Assembly: GCF_002002905.1 (NCBI RefSeq)
Contig: NZ_CP019509.1
Span: 3,758,001 to 3,822,000, forward strand
Length of the DNA stretch: 64,000 bases
Origin: Aquaspirillum sp. LM1
GTDB lineage: Bacteria; Pseudomonadota; Gammaproteobacteria; Burkholderiales; Aquaspirillaceae
Direction: 5' to 3'
In this document: one piece after another, positions 19,701-27,204 of the stretch
Layout of the letters: each line of letters opens with the position of its first letter
Numbering within the stretch: position 1 is the stretch's first letter
Notes under the pieces: model-generated
What the model saw: the letters and a program-made list of their open reading frames with translations, nothing else
What the model was told of the DNA's origin: nothing
Databases searched by the model: none
Program-made: the position numbers and the translations under genes

Positions 19701-20827
19701 AGCAGGCGATTGTGCTGGATGCTGAGGATGTCTTTCCGTGGGCTTGCTTGGGTTACCTGCTGCAATATCATTTGGCGCGCCCCGACGAGGCGGAGGCGGC
19801 GTATCGGCAGGCAATTGTACTGGATGCCAAGAATGTTGTTCTGTGGGCTTGCTTGGGTGACCTGCTGCAAATTCACATGGCGCGCTACGAGGAAGCAGAA
19901 GCGTCCTATCGGCAAGCCATTGCGCTGGATGCCAAGTTTGCTTATTCGTGGAATGGCTTAGGTAACCTGCTGCAAGAGCATTTGGAGCGCTACGACGAGG
20001 CGGAGGCGGCTTACCGGCAGGCGATTGAGTTAGATGCTAAGAATGCCCGTCCATGGACTAACCTGGGCAATCTGCTGCAAGAGCATTTGGCGCGCTACGA
20101 CGAAGCGGAGGCGGCCTACCGGCAAGCCATTGAGTTAGATGCCAAGTATGCCTATCCGTGGAATGGCCTGGGCAATCTGCTGCAATATCATTTGGTGCGC
20201 TACGAAGAAGCTGAGGCCGCATATCGGCGGGCGATTGAATTGGATTCAGCGCTCAGTGATCTCTGGAATCGTCTGGGCAATCTCCGGCAGGATCGTCTCG
20301 GTTGGCTAGATGCCGCCCAAGAGGCGTATCTGGCTGGTTTGGCGCTGGAGCCTGATAATGGTTTCCTGAACACCAATCTGGCGTATTTGCTCAGTTTGCG
20401 TTTGCAGCAGCCTCGGGTGGCACAGCCTTATCTGGAAAAAGCGCTGAACTCGGTATGGCTATCTACCGCTGGGCAGCGTTTGTTGCATGCGCTGGCGCAG
20501 GCATCCGCCGGCCCGGCTTCGGTGTGGTCAGCGGTGCAGCAGGCCTTGGCCAGCGAAGACCCTGAGTTATTCGGTTCTTATCAAAACGAGTTGCAGCGCC
20601 TGTTGGTCTGGCTGGTGGAGCAGGGGCATGGCGCCGAGATGCGTGTGCAGATGCTGGCCGATAAGTATGACGAGCGCTATGCGCCTTTGTATCACGCGGT
20701 GATTGCCCTGCTGGATGGGGAGGATCATTTGCTGACGATCAACCCGGAAACCCGCAGCGCAGCGCAGCGCTTGTATGCGGGCATGGTGCAGATGCGCCGT
20801 TGCTGGCGGGTGCCGCTGGCTGGTTGA
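16715..20827 (+). CDS. large ATPase with a C-terminal array of about 21 TPR units
   Basis: 1370 residues. The N-terminal P-loop ATPase domain has Walker A APRGYGKT (51-58) and Walker B LLIDNLDALL (161-170). A winged-helix-like segment follows around 330-365 (VVNSQLSRLDKQGYIEAVK), then a helical linker. From about residue 498 there are 21 consecutive 35-residue TPR-type units; units 2-20 (residues 533-1197) are nearly identical. A 138-residue C-terminal tail is not recognised. The layout, NTPase plus a repeat sensor, is that of STAND proteins (MalT- or Avs-like), but no N-terminal effector domain is present. Coupled to the upstream ATPase. A defence or signalling role is inference. Confidence 0.85.
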   Translation: MDLTFFNPRAQKEADFLAAFCARQNTLEFFLRQLRRLAGRPVSAQHHLIVAPRGYGKTSLLRRIAIAIRQDDSLRAHWLPLSFREEQHNVISLDVLWQNCLQSLQEALDSEGADDAMLDALDDVIDQHAPRSQLKREAQDGRPAEAYLMDYCRRHGRRPLLLIDNLDALLAGLSTEHQWAWRASLQAANGPVLLAAAARYPDALRDHDAAFYDFFRLHPLERLSDAEVMQCLSHIARQRGDKGVAVLNQLQRQPGKIATLNTLAGGNPRTLSVLYSVLEAHMNEDVLDNLSAMLDQFTGWYQARTEELPMQARAVFDAVALHWDPITAAQLASVTGLEVTVVNSQLSRLDKQGYIEAVKLSHSGKGRNAYQVSERFYNIWYLMRHGSRRLERRIRFLTAFLQSLYTPDECQQLGERLLQRPRVEPATALALAHNLPASEMRQRLLNAVEAQLDDDASLAQEYHKVRRILAEQDQAASSSSRIPPWPESVATLIEQERYTQAEVVLRQALAHTPDDASLWFHLGRLLHKHLGRYEEAEAAYRQAIELDAKDATPWNGLGHLLQYRLAHYEEAEAAYLQAIKLDAKYANPWNGLGNLLQYRLARYDEAEAAYLQAIKLDAKYANPWNGLGNLLQYRLARYDEAEMAYRQAIELDAKDAYPWNGLGHLLQRRLARYDEAETAYRQAIKLDAKYANPWNGLGNLLQHRLARYDEAETAYRQAIELDAKYAYPWNNLGNLLHYRLARYDEAEAAYRQAIELDAKYATPWNGLGNLLHYRLARYDEAEAAYRQAIELNAKDATPWAGLGDLLQDHLARYDEAEAAYRQAIALDAKDATPWANLGNLLHYRLARYDEAEATYQQAIALDAKDAAPWNGLGHLLQDHLARHDEAEAAYRQAIELDAKDATPWTNLGNLLQDHLARYDEAEAAYRQAIELDAKDAYPWNGLGNLLKNHLGRYDEAEVAYRQAIALDAKDATPWANLGNLLQAYFARYDEAEVAYQQAIVLDAEDVFPWACLGYLLQYHLARPDEAEAAYRQAIVLDAKNVVLWACLGDLLQIHMARYEEAEASYRQAIALDAKFAYSWNGLGNLLQEHLERYDEAEAAYRQAIELDAKNARPWTNLGNLLQEHLARYDEAEAAYRQAIELDAKYAYPWNGLGNLLQYHLVRYEEAEAAYRRAIELDSALSDLWNRLGNLRQDRLGWLDAAQEAYLAGLALEPDNGFLNTNLAYLLSLRLQQPRVAQPYLEKALNSVWLSTAGQRLLHALAQASAGPASVWSAVQQALASEDPELFGSYQNELQRLLVWLVEQGHGAEMRVQMLADKYDERYAPLYHAVIALLDGEDHLLTINPETRSAAQRLYAGMVQMRRCWRVPLAG
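18311..20305 (+). repeat. 19 tandem 105-bp repeats encoding TPR units
   Basis: The period is exactly 105 bases from 18311 to 20305 (19 units; coding-frame word YDEAEAAYRQAIELDAK). Units differ mostly at a few codons after AK and after LLQ, while the rest is almost invariant at nucleotide level. Such an array can expand or shrink by recombination or slippage without breaking the frame. Degenerate units flank it on both sides (18206-18310 and 20306-20410). Confidence 0.95.
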
Positions 20828-20874
20828 GGACAGGGGACGGCGCGCCATCCGCTGGCTGGTGCGCCTGACGTGGT

Positions 20875-21834
20875 TTACTGGGCAAACACCCCGGCCAGAC
20901 TGTCCGCATCCAGCGCCCGATCCAGCCATAACTCCAACTCATCAATGCTGGCGGCTTGCAGGCGGGCGAGCACGTCTTCCGACAGCGGACCGAAGCGTTT
21001 TTGCAGTAGGCGGCGCAGGGCGTAGGCTTCGCCCTTGGCGATGCCGCTTTGCTCGCCCTCCAGACGGCCCTGCAGCAAGCCCTTCTCAATCCCAATCTGC
21101 TCCACAGAAGTCACGTAACGCATTTTTTCTTGCTCCTCAAGCACTTCGATATTGTGCCACAGCGACCGTTTCAACTGCTCTGGCAGCCGCATCATCCAGT
21201 CCATCACGCTGAACAGATCAATCACCCGCTGTTTGTCCCAGCCACGCTGGTATAACAACTGCACCAGCTTCCACTTGGCGGCAAAGCGGGCGTGCATGTC
21301 TTGCCGGGTGGCCTGGGTCAGCAGGTGGGCCAGGGTGACCAGGGCAAAGGGGTTGGGGTTGCTGTACAGCGCGTCCTGATCTTGCCCGTAATCCAGCAGC
21401 TTGGCCGTGGGGAAATTCAGCACAATCGAACAGCCCAGCGCCTGATAGCTAAACTGGCTGGGTCGCCAGTTGGCGGTGGTGTCGGCTAACAAGGCCAGGC
21501 TGGCAATCGGCTGCCGGTAACGATCAAACAGCCGGTAGTGATAGACAAACATCCGCTCGGCAAATTCTGCCTGGGCGCTGCCTTGCACTTCCAGGTGCAC
21601 ATACACCCAGCGCTCGCTGCCGTCTTGCAGGGCCACCTTGGCCAGTTTATCGACAAAGCGCTTGCCCAGTTCAGCATCCTGCACCACGGCGCGCAGTTCC
21701 TGATCGAGAAATTCATGACCACGCGCCCAGTTTATTTGCTGGCTGGCGTGGTGAAAGTAAAAGGTGATGAACTCGGGAAAGTAATGCTCAACGGCGTCTT
21801 TCCACGGGCTGTCGTAGTCGTCGGGGGTGTCCAT
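20875..21834 (-). CDS. Rpn-family PD-(D/E)XK nuclease-like protein with C-terminal DUF4351
   Basis: 319 residues of the Rpn/transposase-31-like group, whose studied members (E. coli RpnA) are DNA endonucleases that promote recombination. The N-terminus MDTPDDYDSPWKDAVEHYFP is typical. The PD-(D/E)XK core shows D62 (FVDKLAKV) and the E-x-Q pair E82/Q84 in VHLEVQG. The C-terminus RRLLQKRFGPLSEDVLARLQ and ELELWLDRALDADSL is DUF4351. The ATG at 21834 is chosen because similarity starts there. It is convergent with the TPR-ATPase gene (47-base gap) and is followed on the same strand by a truncated near-copy, so the pair is a local duplication. Confidence 0.85.
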   Translation of the reverse strand: MDTPDDYDSPWKDAVEHYFPEFITFYFHHASQQINWARGHEFLDQELRAVVQDAELGKRFVDKLAKVALQDGSERWVYVHLEVQGSAQAEFAERMFVYHYRLFDRYRQPIASLALLADTTANWRPSQFSYQALGCSIVLNFPTAKLLDYGQDQDALYSNPNPFALVTLAHLLTQATRQDMHARFAAKWKLVQLLYQRGWDKQRVIDLFSVMDWMMRLPEQLKRSLWHNIEVLEEQEKMRYVTSVEQIGIEKGLLQGRLEGEQSGIAKGEAYALRRLLQKRFGPLSEDVLARLQAASIDELELWLDRALDADSLAGVFAQ

Positions 21835-21945
21835 GCGGGGCTTTCGGGCAGTGGTGACGCGCTCAGCATAGGACAGGATACGGGCATAAGCTATTCGGAG
21901 AAATACGCAATCGGGCGGCTGAACCACCGCCCGCGCACAACAGCA

Positions 21946-22623
21946 TTACTGGCTAAACACCCCGGCCAGGTTGTCCGCATCCAGCGCCCGATCCAGCCAT
22001 AACTCCAACTCATCAATGCTGGCGGCTTGCAGGCGAGTGGGCACGTCTTCCGACAGCGGACCGAAGCGTTTTTCCAGCAGACGGCGCAGTGCTTTTGCCT
22101 CGCCGCTTTGCTCGCCTTCCAGACGGCCCTGCATCAAGCCCTGCAACATTCCTTGCTGCATCCCCTTCTCAATCCCGATCTGCTCCACAGAAGTCACGTA
22201 ACGCATTTTTTCTTGCTCCTCAAGCACTTCGATATTGTGCCACAGCGACCGTTTCAGGTGCTCTGGCAAGCGCATCATCCAGTCCATCACGCTGAACAGA
22301 TCAATCACCCGCTGTTTGTCCCAGCCGCGCTGGTATAACAACTGCACCAGCTTCCACTTGGCGGCGAAGCGGGCGTGCATGTCTTGCCGGGTGGCTTGGG
22401 TGAGTAAATGGGCCAGGGTGACCAGGGCGAATGGGTTGGGGTTGTGATAGAGCTGGTCTTGATCGGCTGCGTAGTCCAGCAGCTTCACCGCCGGAAAGCG
22501 CAGTTCGTGTTCGCAGCCCAAAACCGCAAATCCAAACCGGTTTGGCCGCCAATTGGCGGTGGTGTCGGCTAACACCGCCAAACTGGCCACCGGCTGGCGG
22601 TAGCGGTCATACAGGCGGTAGTT
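21946..22623 (-). pseudogene. truncated duplicate of the Rpn/DUF4351 gene
   Basis: About 226 residues match the C-terminal two-thirds of the protein encoded at 20875-21834, from YRLYDRYRQP to the end. The central block around RQDMHARFAAKWKLVQLLYQ is identical. The first ~98 residues, including the D and E-x-Q catalytic positions, are missing. Similarity stops a few bases after the phoR stop codon, where only a TTG could start translation. Deletion up to the end of phoR is the simplest reading. A small GMQQGMLQGLMQG insertion distinguishes it from the intact copy. Confidence 0.8.
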
Positions 22624-22629
22624 CAAGCC

Positions 22630-23937
22630 TTACGCGCCCGGTGCCAGATGGTCGGCGTTGAACCACACTGAAAACGTGCTGCCGCGCTCCAGCTCGCTGC
22701 GCACTTCCAGCCGGGCGTGGTGGCGGGCGAGCACATGTTTGACGATGGCCAGGCCCAGGCCGGTGCCGCCGGTGCCGCGTGAGCGGCCACGGTCGATGCG
22801 GTAAAAGCGTTCGGTCAGCCGGGGGATGTGTTGCGGGGCAATGCCGATGCCGGTGTCGCTGACGCTGAACACGCCGCGTCCACGCTCCATGCGCCAGGCC
22901 AGGCGGATGACGCCGTCTTCCGGGGTGTAGCGCACGGCGTTGGACACCAGGTTGCCAAACGCGCTGTGCAGTTCGCTGGCGTTGCCCCACAGGCTGGCGC
23001 TGTCGCAGGCATCCAGTACGATCTGGTGGCGGCCCTGCGACAGGCCTTCGGCTTCCACGCGCAGGGTGTTGAGCAGCGCGGCCATGTCCACTTTTTCCAG
23101 GGTGGTGGTTTTGCTGCCGTTTTCCAGCCGCGACAGGGTGAGCAGGTCTTCCACCAGGCTTTGCATGCGCTTGGCCTGTTCCATCATCATCGGCAGAAAC
23201 TGGCGGGTGACGTCCGGGGTGGGCTCGGGCATGTCGGCCAGGGTTTCCAGAAAGCCGCCAATCACTGTCAGCGGGGTGCGCAGTTCGTGCGACACGTTGG
23301 CCACAAAATCGCGGTGGACGGTCTGCACCCGATCCAGCTGGGTGATATCGCGAGAAATCAGCAGCTTGCGGGTGGAGTCAAACGGCACCAGCTGCACCGA
23401 CAGCACCTGTTCCACCGGCTGGCTCAGGCGCAGCAGCAGTGGCTGGCTGTAGTTCTGCGCGGTGAGGTAGTCGTGAAACCCCGGCTGGCGCACCAGATTG
23501 GCCACCATATTGCCCACGTCGCGCTTGCGGTCGAGCTGAAAGTGCTCCACCGCCATCGGGTTGAGCCACTCGATGCGGTCGTGCTCGTCGAGCACCACCA
23601 CGGCGTCGGGCATGGCTTCACCTGCGTTGATGAAGCGCTCCAGTGCATTGGTCAGCTTTTTTTGCGACAGGCTTTGCTGGCGGCTTTGCCGGTAGAGCGA
23701 GGAAAACACGTCCTGCCAGCTGCCCATGCCTTCCGGCACCCGGTCAGGCGCGGGGCTTTCCAGCCAGCGCAGCAGTTTGTTCAGGTAGTAAAGCTGAAAG
23801 CCCAGCCAGGCCAGCAGCCCCCCGACTGCCAGCGCCAGACCATACGCGCTGCCCAGCAGGCCGCCCACCAGCAGGGAAGCCAGGGTGAGGCCAAGCAGCC
23901 AAAATGCACAACGTTGCAGAAAAGGGCGCATGCGCAT
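22630..23937 (-). CDS. phoR: phosphate regulon sensor histidine kinase
   Basis: Inner-membrane kinase that phosphorylates PhoB under phosphate limitation. 435 residues: two N-terminal membrane segments with almost no periplasmic loop (WLLGLTLASLLVGGLLGSAY region), a PAS domain (AMPDAVVVLDEHDRIEWLNP), the H-box VSHELRTPL, the N-box (SAFGNLVSNAVRYTPEDG), G1 DTGIGI and G2 GTGGTGLGLAI. Start at 23937, or 23931 two codons later. It lies 45 bases downstream of phoB. Its stop abuts the truncated Rpn copy. Confidence 0.95.
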   Translation of the reverse strand: MRMRPFLQRCAFWLLGLTLASLLVGGLLGSAYGLALAVGGLLAWLGFQLYYLNKLLRWLESPAPDRVPEGMGSWQDVFSSLYRQSRQQSLSQKKLTNALERFINAGEAMPDAVVVLDEHDRIEWLNPMAVEHFQLDRKRDVGNMVANLVRQPGFHDYLTAQNYSQPLLLRLSQPVEQVLSVQLVPFDSTRKLLISRDITQLDRVQTVHRDFVANVSHELRTPLTVIGGFLETLADMPEPTPDVTRQFLPMMMEQAKRMQSLVEDLLTLSRLENGSKTTTLEKVDMAALLNTLRVEAEGLSQGRHQIVLDACDSASLWGNASELHSAFGNLVSNAVRYTPEDGVIRLAWRMERGRGVFSVSDTGIGIAPQHIPRLTERFYRIDRGRSRGTGGTGLGLAIVKHVLARHHARLEVRSELERGSTFSVWFNADHLAPGA

Positions 23938-23982
23938 CCTTACAGACAGGGGGTGGAAAAACGGCGCAGACGGCCCGCAGGG

Positions 23983-24672
23983 TCAGGGTTGGGCAGAAAA
24001 CCGGTAGCCGGTGCCGCGCACGGTCTGAATCAGGCTGTCATGGCGGGAAGGCTCCAGCGCGCTGCGCAGACGGCGGATATGCACATCCACCGTGCGTTCT
24101 TCCACAAACACATGGTCACCCCACACCTGATCCAGCAGCTGGGCCCGCGAGTGTACCCGCTCCGGATGGGTCATGAAAAAGTGCAGCAGGCGGAATTCGG
24201 TCGGCCCCAGGTCAATCGGCTCGCCATGGCCGTGCACCCGGTGGGTCACCGGGTCAAGCCGCAGGCCGTTGGTGTCCACAGCGTCGTCGGTCATTTGCGG
24301 CGCGCGCCGGCGCAGCACCGCCTTGATGCGGGCCTGCAGTTCACGCGGGGAAAACGGCTTGGTGATGTAGTCGTCTGCGCCGGTTTCCAGCCCGGTAATC
24401 TTGTCCTGCTCGTCAGAACGGGCGGTGAGCATGATGATCGGCACGCCACGGGTGCGCTCGTCGGCGCGCAGCTTTTTGGCAAACTCCACCCCGGAGGCTC
24501 CCGGCAGCATCCAGTCCAGCAAAATCAGGTCGGGCAGGGCGTTTTTCACCAGCGTCATGGCGTTTTCCGCCGAGGCGGCGCGCAGCACGTGATGGCCGGC
24601 CTGGGTCAGGTTGAAGGCAATCAGTTCCTGAATGGCCGGCTCGTCTTCGACCAGCAGAATATTGGCGGGCAT
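23983..24672 (-). CDS. phoB: phosphate regulon response regulator
   Basis: 229 residues: a receiver domain with phospho-acceptor D53 in LILLDWMLPG, acidic pocket VEDEPA, T/S at MLTARSD and K at YITKPFSP. A winged-helix Trans_reg_C domain follows (FRLLHFFMTHPERVHSRAQL, VDVHIRRLR, TVRGTGYRF). Activates phosphate-starvation genes from Pho boxes. A candidate Pho box is at 24719-24736 upstream, consistent with autoregulation. Operon with phoR. Confidence 0.96.
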   Translation of the reverse strand: MPANILLVEDEPAIQELIAFNLTQAGHHVLRAASAENAMTLVKNALPDLILLDWMLPGASGVEFAKKLRADERTRGVPIIMLTARSDEQDKITGLETGADDYITKPFSPRELQARIKAVLRRRAPQMTDDAVDTNGLRLDPVTHRVHGHGEPIDLGPTEFRLLHFFMTHPERVHSRAQLLDQVWGDHVFVEERTVDVHIRRLRSALEPSRHDSLIQTVRGTGYRFSAQP

Positions 24673-24718
24673 GGCGATGTTCCGTTTGAAGAAATTATGG
24701 CAAGGATAGAAACTTGCT

Positions 24719-24736
24719 GTTACGGAAACATGACAA
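24719..24736 (-). promoter_or_regulatory. candidate Pho box upstream of phoB
   Basis: On the minus strand TTGTCATGTTTCCGTAAC resembles the consensus CTGTCAT-N4-CTGTCAY (6/7 in the first half-site, 5/7 in the second by eye), 47-64 bases upstream of the phoB start. Confidence 0.5.
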
Positions 24737-24769
24737 GTCGCCAGCTAATTGTTGGCCAGGGGGCAAAAG

Positions 24770-24787
24770 CTGTCATGTCCCGGTCAA
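24770..24787 (+). promoter_or_regulatory. candidate Pho box upstream of the LABN gene
   Basis: CTGTCATGTCCCGGTCAA has a perfect first half-site and a partial second one (5/7), 48 bases before the LABN gene start on the plus strand. With the site at 24719-24736 it would place both divergent genes under PhoB. Confidence 0.35.
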
Positions 24788-24834
24788 ACCACACGGGCAG
24801 ACTGGGGGCTGTTTCCTTGCTGGCACAGGATCAC

Positions 24835-25134
24835 ATGTTACCGGATACCCTGATTGACCGTGTGTGGCTGGCGATTGGCCTGTTGGGCCAATTATTGTTT
24901 GCCGGGCGTTTTATCTGGCAGTGGTGGGCCAGCGAAAAACGCGGGCGCAGTGTGGTGCCGGTGGCGTTCTGGTATCTCTCGCTGTCTGGCGGGTTGATTC
25001 TGACTGCCTATGCGATTTACCGCCAGGACGTGGTGTTTGCCCTGGGCCAGGCGTCTGGGCTGGCGGTGTACGGGCGGAATTTGCAGTTGATTCGCCGCCG
25101 GCTGACCACACGAAGGGCGAAGCCGGCGGGATGA
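24835..25134 (+). CDS. lipid A biosynthesis N-terminal domain (LABN) membrane protein
   Basis: 99 residues with the conserved start of the LABN family, VWLAIGLLGQLLFAGRFIWQ then WWASEKRGRSVVPVAFWYLS, and two to three membrane segments. The domain occurs fused to lipid-A-disaccharide synthase in some bacteria and alone beside glycosyltransferases in others; here it stands alone. The ATG at 24835 is chosen because it directly precedes the conserved block. A weak Pho box upstream raises the possibility of envelope remodelling under phosphate limitation (inference). Confidence 0.82.
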   Translation: MLPDTLIDRVWLAIGLLGQLLFAGRFIWQWWASEKRGRSVVPVAFWYLSLSGGLILTAYAIYRQDVVFALGQASGLAVYGRNLQLIRRRLTTRRAKPAG

Positions 25135-25194
25135 GCGATACCGCGATTCAGGCGGGCCATCCGGTGTGGGCGGCGCTTTGAACACGCTCTTAGA

Positions 25195-25301
25195 GCCGCT
25201 AACAAAACTCAGCGCAGCGGCCCTGGCTAGGCGTGCGGCCGCAGACAGTACAAGCAGTACGGCAAGGCCGCACAACGACGCCAGGGGGTTTTGTTAGCGG
25301 C
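25195..25301. repeat. 107-bp palindromic element with 14-bp terminal inverted repeats
   Basis: GCCGCTAACAAAAC (25195-25208) and GTTTTGTTAGCGGC (25288-25301) are perfect inverted ends. Inner complementary pairs CCCTGGC/GCCAGGG and GTGCGGCC/GGCCGCAC extend the stem, so the whole unit can fold into one long hairpin. It sits in the convergent gap between the LABN gene and yedA, 2 bases from the yedA stop. It could be a MITE-like repeat or serve as a bidirectional terminator. Confidence 0.65.
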
Positions 25302-25303
25302 GC

Positions 25304-26188
25304 TTAGCGCGCCCGCCACTGCGGCAGGCTGATCCATACCACGGCGGCAATGATCACCGCCATGGCCGCCATTTCTGCTGTGCCAATCTGTTCCCCGGCA
25401 AACGCCACGCCCAGCCCCACCGCCACCACCGGATTGACGTAGGCGTAGCTGGTGGCCACCGCCGGGCGCACGGTTTTCAGCAGGTACAGATAGGCGGAAA
25501 ACGCCACCAGCGAGCCAAACACCACCAGATACAGCAGCGCCAACCAGCCTTCCTGCGTAGGCCAGTGCTGCAGGCGCTCACCGCTGAGCAGGCTGCCCAG
25601 CGCCAGCACTGTGCCGCCGGCCAGCATTTCTGCCGCCGGGGCCATGGCACCGGCAGGCAGGTCCAGACGTTTGCCCCACACCGAGCCCAATGCCCAGCTG
25701 GCCGACGCCAGCAACAACAGCGCCGCTCCCAGTGGGCTGGCCTGCAGATTGGCCCCCAAATTCAGCAGCACGATGCCGCCCAGGCCCAGGGCGATGCCCC
25801 ACCATTCCCGCGCCGAACCGCGCTGGCCGCCCAGCTGGGCAAACGCCAGGGTAAACAGCGGCACCGTGGCCACCGCCAGCGCGGCCACGCCCGACGCCAC
25901 CCATTGTTCGGCCAGGGTGACGCCGCCATTGCCCATCGACAGCAAGAGCGTGCCAATCAGCGCCGCATGCCGCCACTGGCGGGCGCTGGGGGCGGGCGCG
26001 CCACGCCAGCGCAGCCAGGCGTACAAGGCACCGCCTGCCAGCAAAAACCGGGCGGCGGCCATCAGCAGCGGCGGCCAGCTGGCCACACCAATACGGATGG
26101 CCAGATAGGTGGACCCCCAGATCAGGTACAAGGCAGCAAAGGCCGCCAGCAGGTGCCAGCGTGAGGCAACAGGGGTGGGGGCGGACAT
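25304..26188 (-). CDS. yedA: EamA/DMT-family exporter, YedA-like
   Basis: 294 residues, ten predicted membrane helices in two EamA repeats. N-terminus LLAAFAALYLIWGSTYLAIR is the YedA signature and a mid-protein NLGANLQASPLGAALLLLAS separates the halves. Probably a drug or metabolite exporter; the substrate is unknown. The ATG at 26188 follows AGGAG at 9 bases; the frame stays open upstream into the divergent regulator region, but that part is not coding-like. Divergent from an Lrp/AsnC regulator that likely controls it. Confidence 0.88.
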   Translation of the reverse strand: MSAPTPVASRWHLLAAFAALYLIWGSTYLAIRIGVASWPPLLMAAARFLLAGGALYAWLRWRGAPAPSARQWRHAALIGTLLLSMGNGGVTLAEQWVASGVAALAVATVPLFTLAFAQLGGQRGSAREWWGIALGLGGIVLLNLGANLQASPLGAALLLLASASWALGSVWGKRLDLPAGAMAPAAEMLAGGTVLALGSLLSGERLQHWPTQEGWLALLYLVVFGSLVAFSAYLYLLKTVRPAVATSYAYVNPVVAVGLGVAFAGEQIGTAEMAAMAVIIAAVVWISLPQWRAR

Positions 26189-26329
26189 CAGTCGGGCTCC
26201 TGGCAGGTCATCGGACAGCCTTTGATTGTATAAGGCCAAACCGGCAAAATGCACAGCAAAACCATGGTTATTTGCCATAAAAAACTTATAAAATATGATT
26301 TTTATGTAATTATCCCTTGGATTATAAAA

Positions 26330-26791
26330 ATGGCAGAACTGGACCGATTTGACCGGCTGATTCTTGAGGCGCTGCAGCACAACGCCCGCTTGTCTGGTGC
26401 GGAGCTGGCGCGGCGGGTCAATCTGTCGGCCCCTGCGGTGGCCGAGCGGATGGCCAAGCTGGAGCGCAACGGGGTGATTCGCGGCTATCAGGCAGTGCTC
26501 GACCCGGCGCAGCTGGGTTACCCGATTCAATGCCTGATTGAGCTGACTTTGTACCGGGCCGACTATCCGCATGCACAGGCCACGCTGGCGGGGTTTCCCG
26601 AGTTGATCGACTGCCACCGGGTGACCGGCGACGCCTGCATGGTGCTCAAGGCGGCGGTGAGTTCAATGGCGCATTTGCAGGCGCTGATTGAGCGCCTCAC
26701 CGAGCTGGGCGGGACCAAAACGGCGATTATCTTGTCCAGCCCGTTTACTGGCCGTGTGCCACCGTGGCCGGTGGAGGGTGCATCGACGTGA
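26330..26791 (+). CDS. Lrp/AsnC-family transcriptional regulator
   Basis: 153 residues: an N-terminal winged HTH (DRLILEALQHNARLSGAELA, VNLSAPAVAERMAKLERNG) and a C-terminal RAM/AsnC ligand domain (GYPIQCLIELTLYR...FPELIDCHRVTGDACMVLK). The ATG at 26330 lies in an AT-rich patch and matches the family N-terminus; an earlier in-frame start at 26249 would add an unlike leader. Divergent from yedA with a 141-base AT-rich spacer, a common regulator/exporter layout, so yedA is the probable target and an amino acid the probable effector (inference). Confidence 0.9.
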   Translation: MAELDRFDRLILEALQHNARLSGAELARRVNLSAPAVAERMAKLERNGVIRGYQAVLDPAQLGYPIQCLIELTLYRADYPHAQATLAGFPELIDCHRVTGDACMVLKAAVSSMAHLQALIERLTELGGTKTAIILSSPFTGRVPPWPVEGAST

Positions 26792-26950
26792 AGCTTGGCT
26801 GGTTTGGCCCGCCGGATTGGGCGCGCCAGTCGCCAGTCACGTTGAAACACAAGGGTTCATACAAGCCAGTTTCTGCCGGGTGTCCCGGCTTAATTTTTGT
26901 TAAAACAAAACCTGATTTTGCCACAGTGAACTGTCTTCCACGCCCTACCG

Positions 26951-27085
26951 CGTCATTCCCGCGCAGGCGGGAATCCAGGAGCATCCACAGCGTGCATCGG
27001 GTGTGCGCGCTCACCACCGCTCCGCCCCACACCCACGGCGCACGCAGTGGCGTGGTCTGGGTTCCCGCCTGCGCGGAAACGACAA
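26951..27085. repeat. REPIN-like unit 1 (inverted pair of REP sequences)
   Basis: A forward arm CATTCCCGCGCAGGCGGGAA (26954 on) and an inverted arm GTTCCCGCCTGCGCGGAAAC (27061 on) enclose about 90 bases. The interior carries CACCCACGGCGCACG. It is nearly repeated at 27205-27344. Confidence 0.7.
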
Positions 27086-27204
27086 GTGGGTGAAACTCAT
27101 TGCCCGAAGAGGGCTGGCCCCCGATGAGGCATCCGGTTTAGTTTCTGTTAAAACAAAGCTTTACCTTTACATGGCAACAGCGAACCACCCACCGCACCCC
27201 ACCC

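Noticed and set aside
18311-20305. Regular direct repeats that could suggest a CRISPR array
   Set aside because: The period is 105 bases without unique spacers, and it is a continuous reading frame encoding TPR units.
15536-20827. Assignment of the ATPase pair to a known defence type such as Avs
   Set aside because: Avs proteins carry an N-terminal nuclease or other effector fused to the STAND ATPase. Here the second protein starts directly with its ATPase, and the first shows no effector domain.
22828-25134. Long plus-strand open frame (768 codons) across phoR-phoB
   Set aside because: It is antisense to two well-supported genes and rich in His/Gln/Gly as expected of a shadow frame. Only its last 100 codons (24835-25134) are a real gene.
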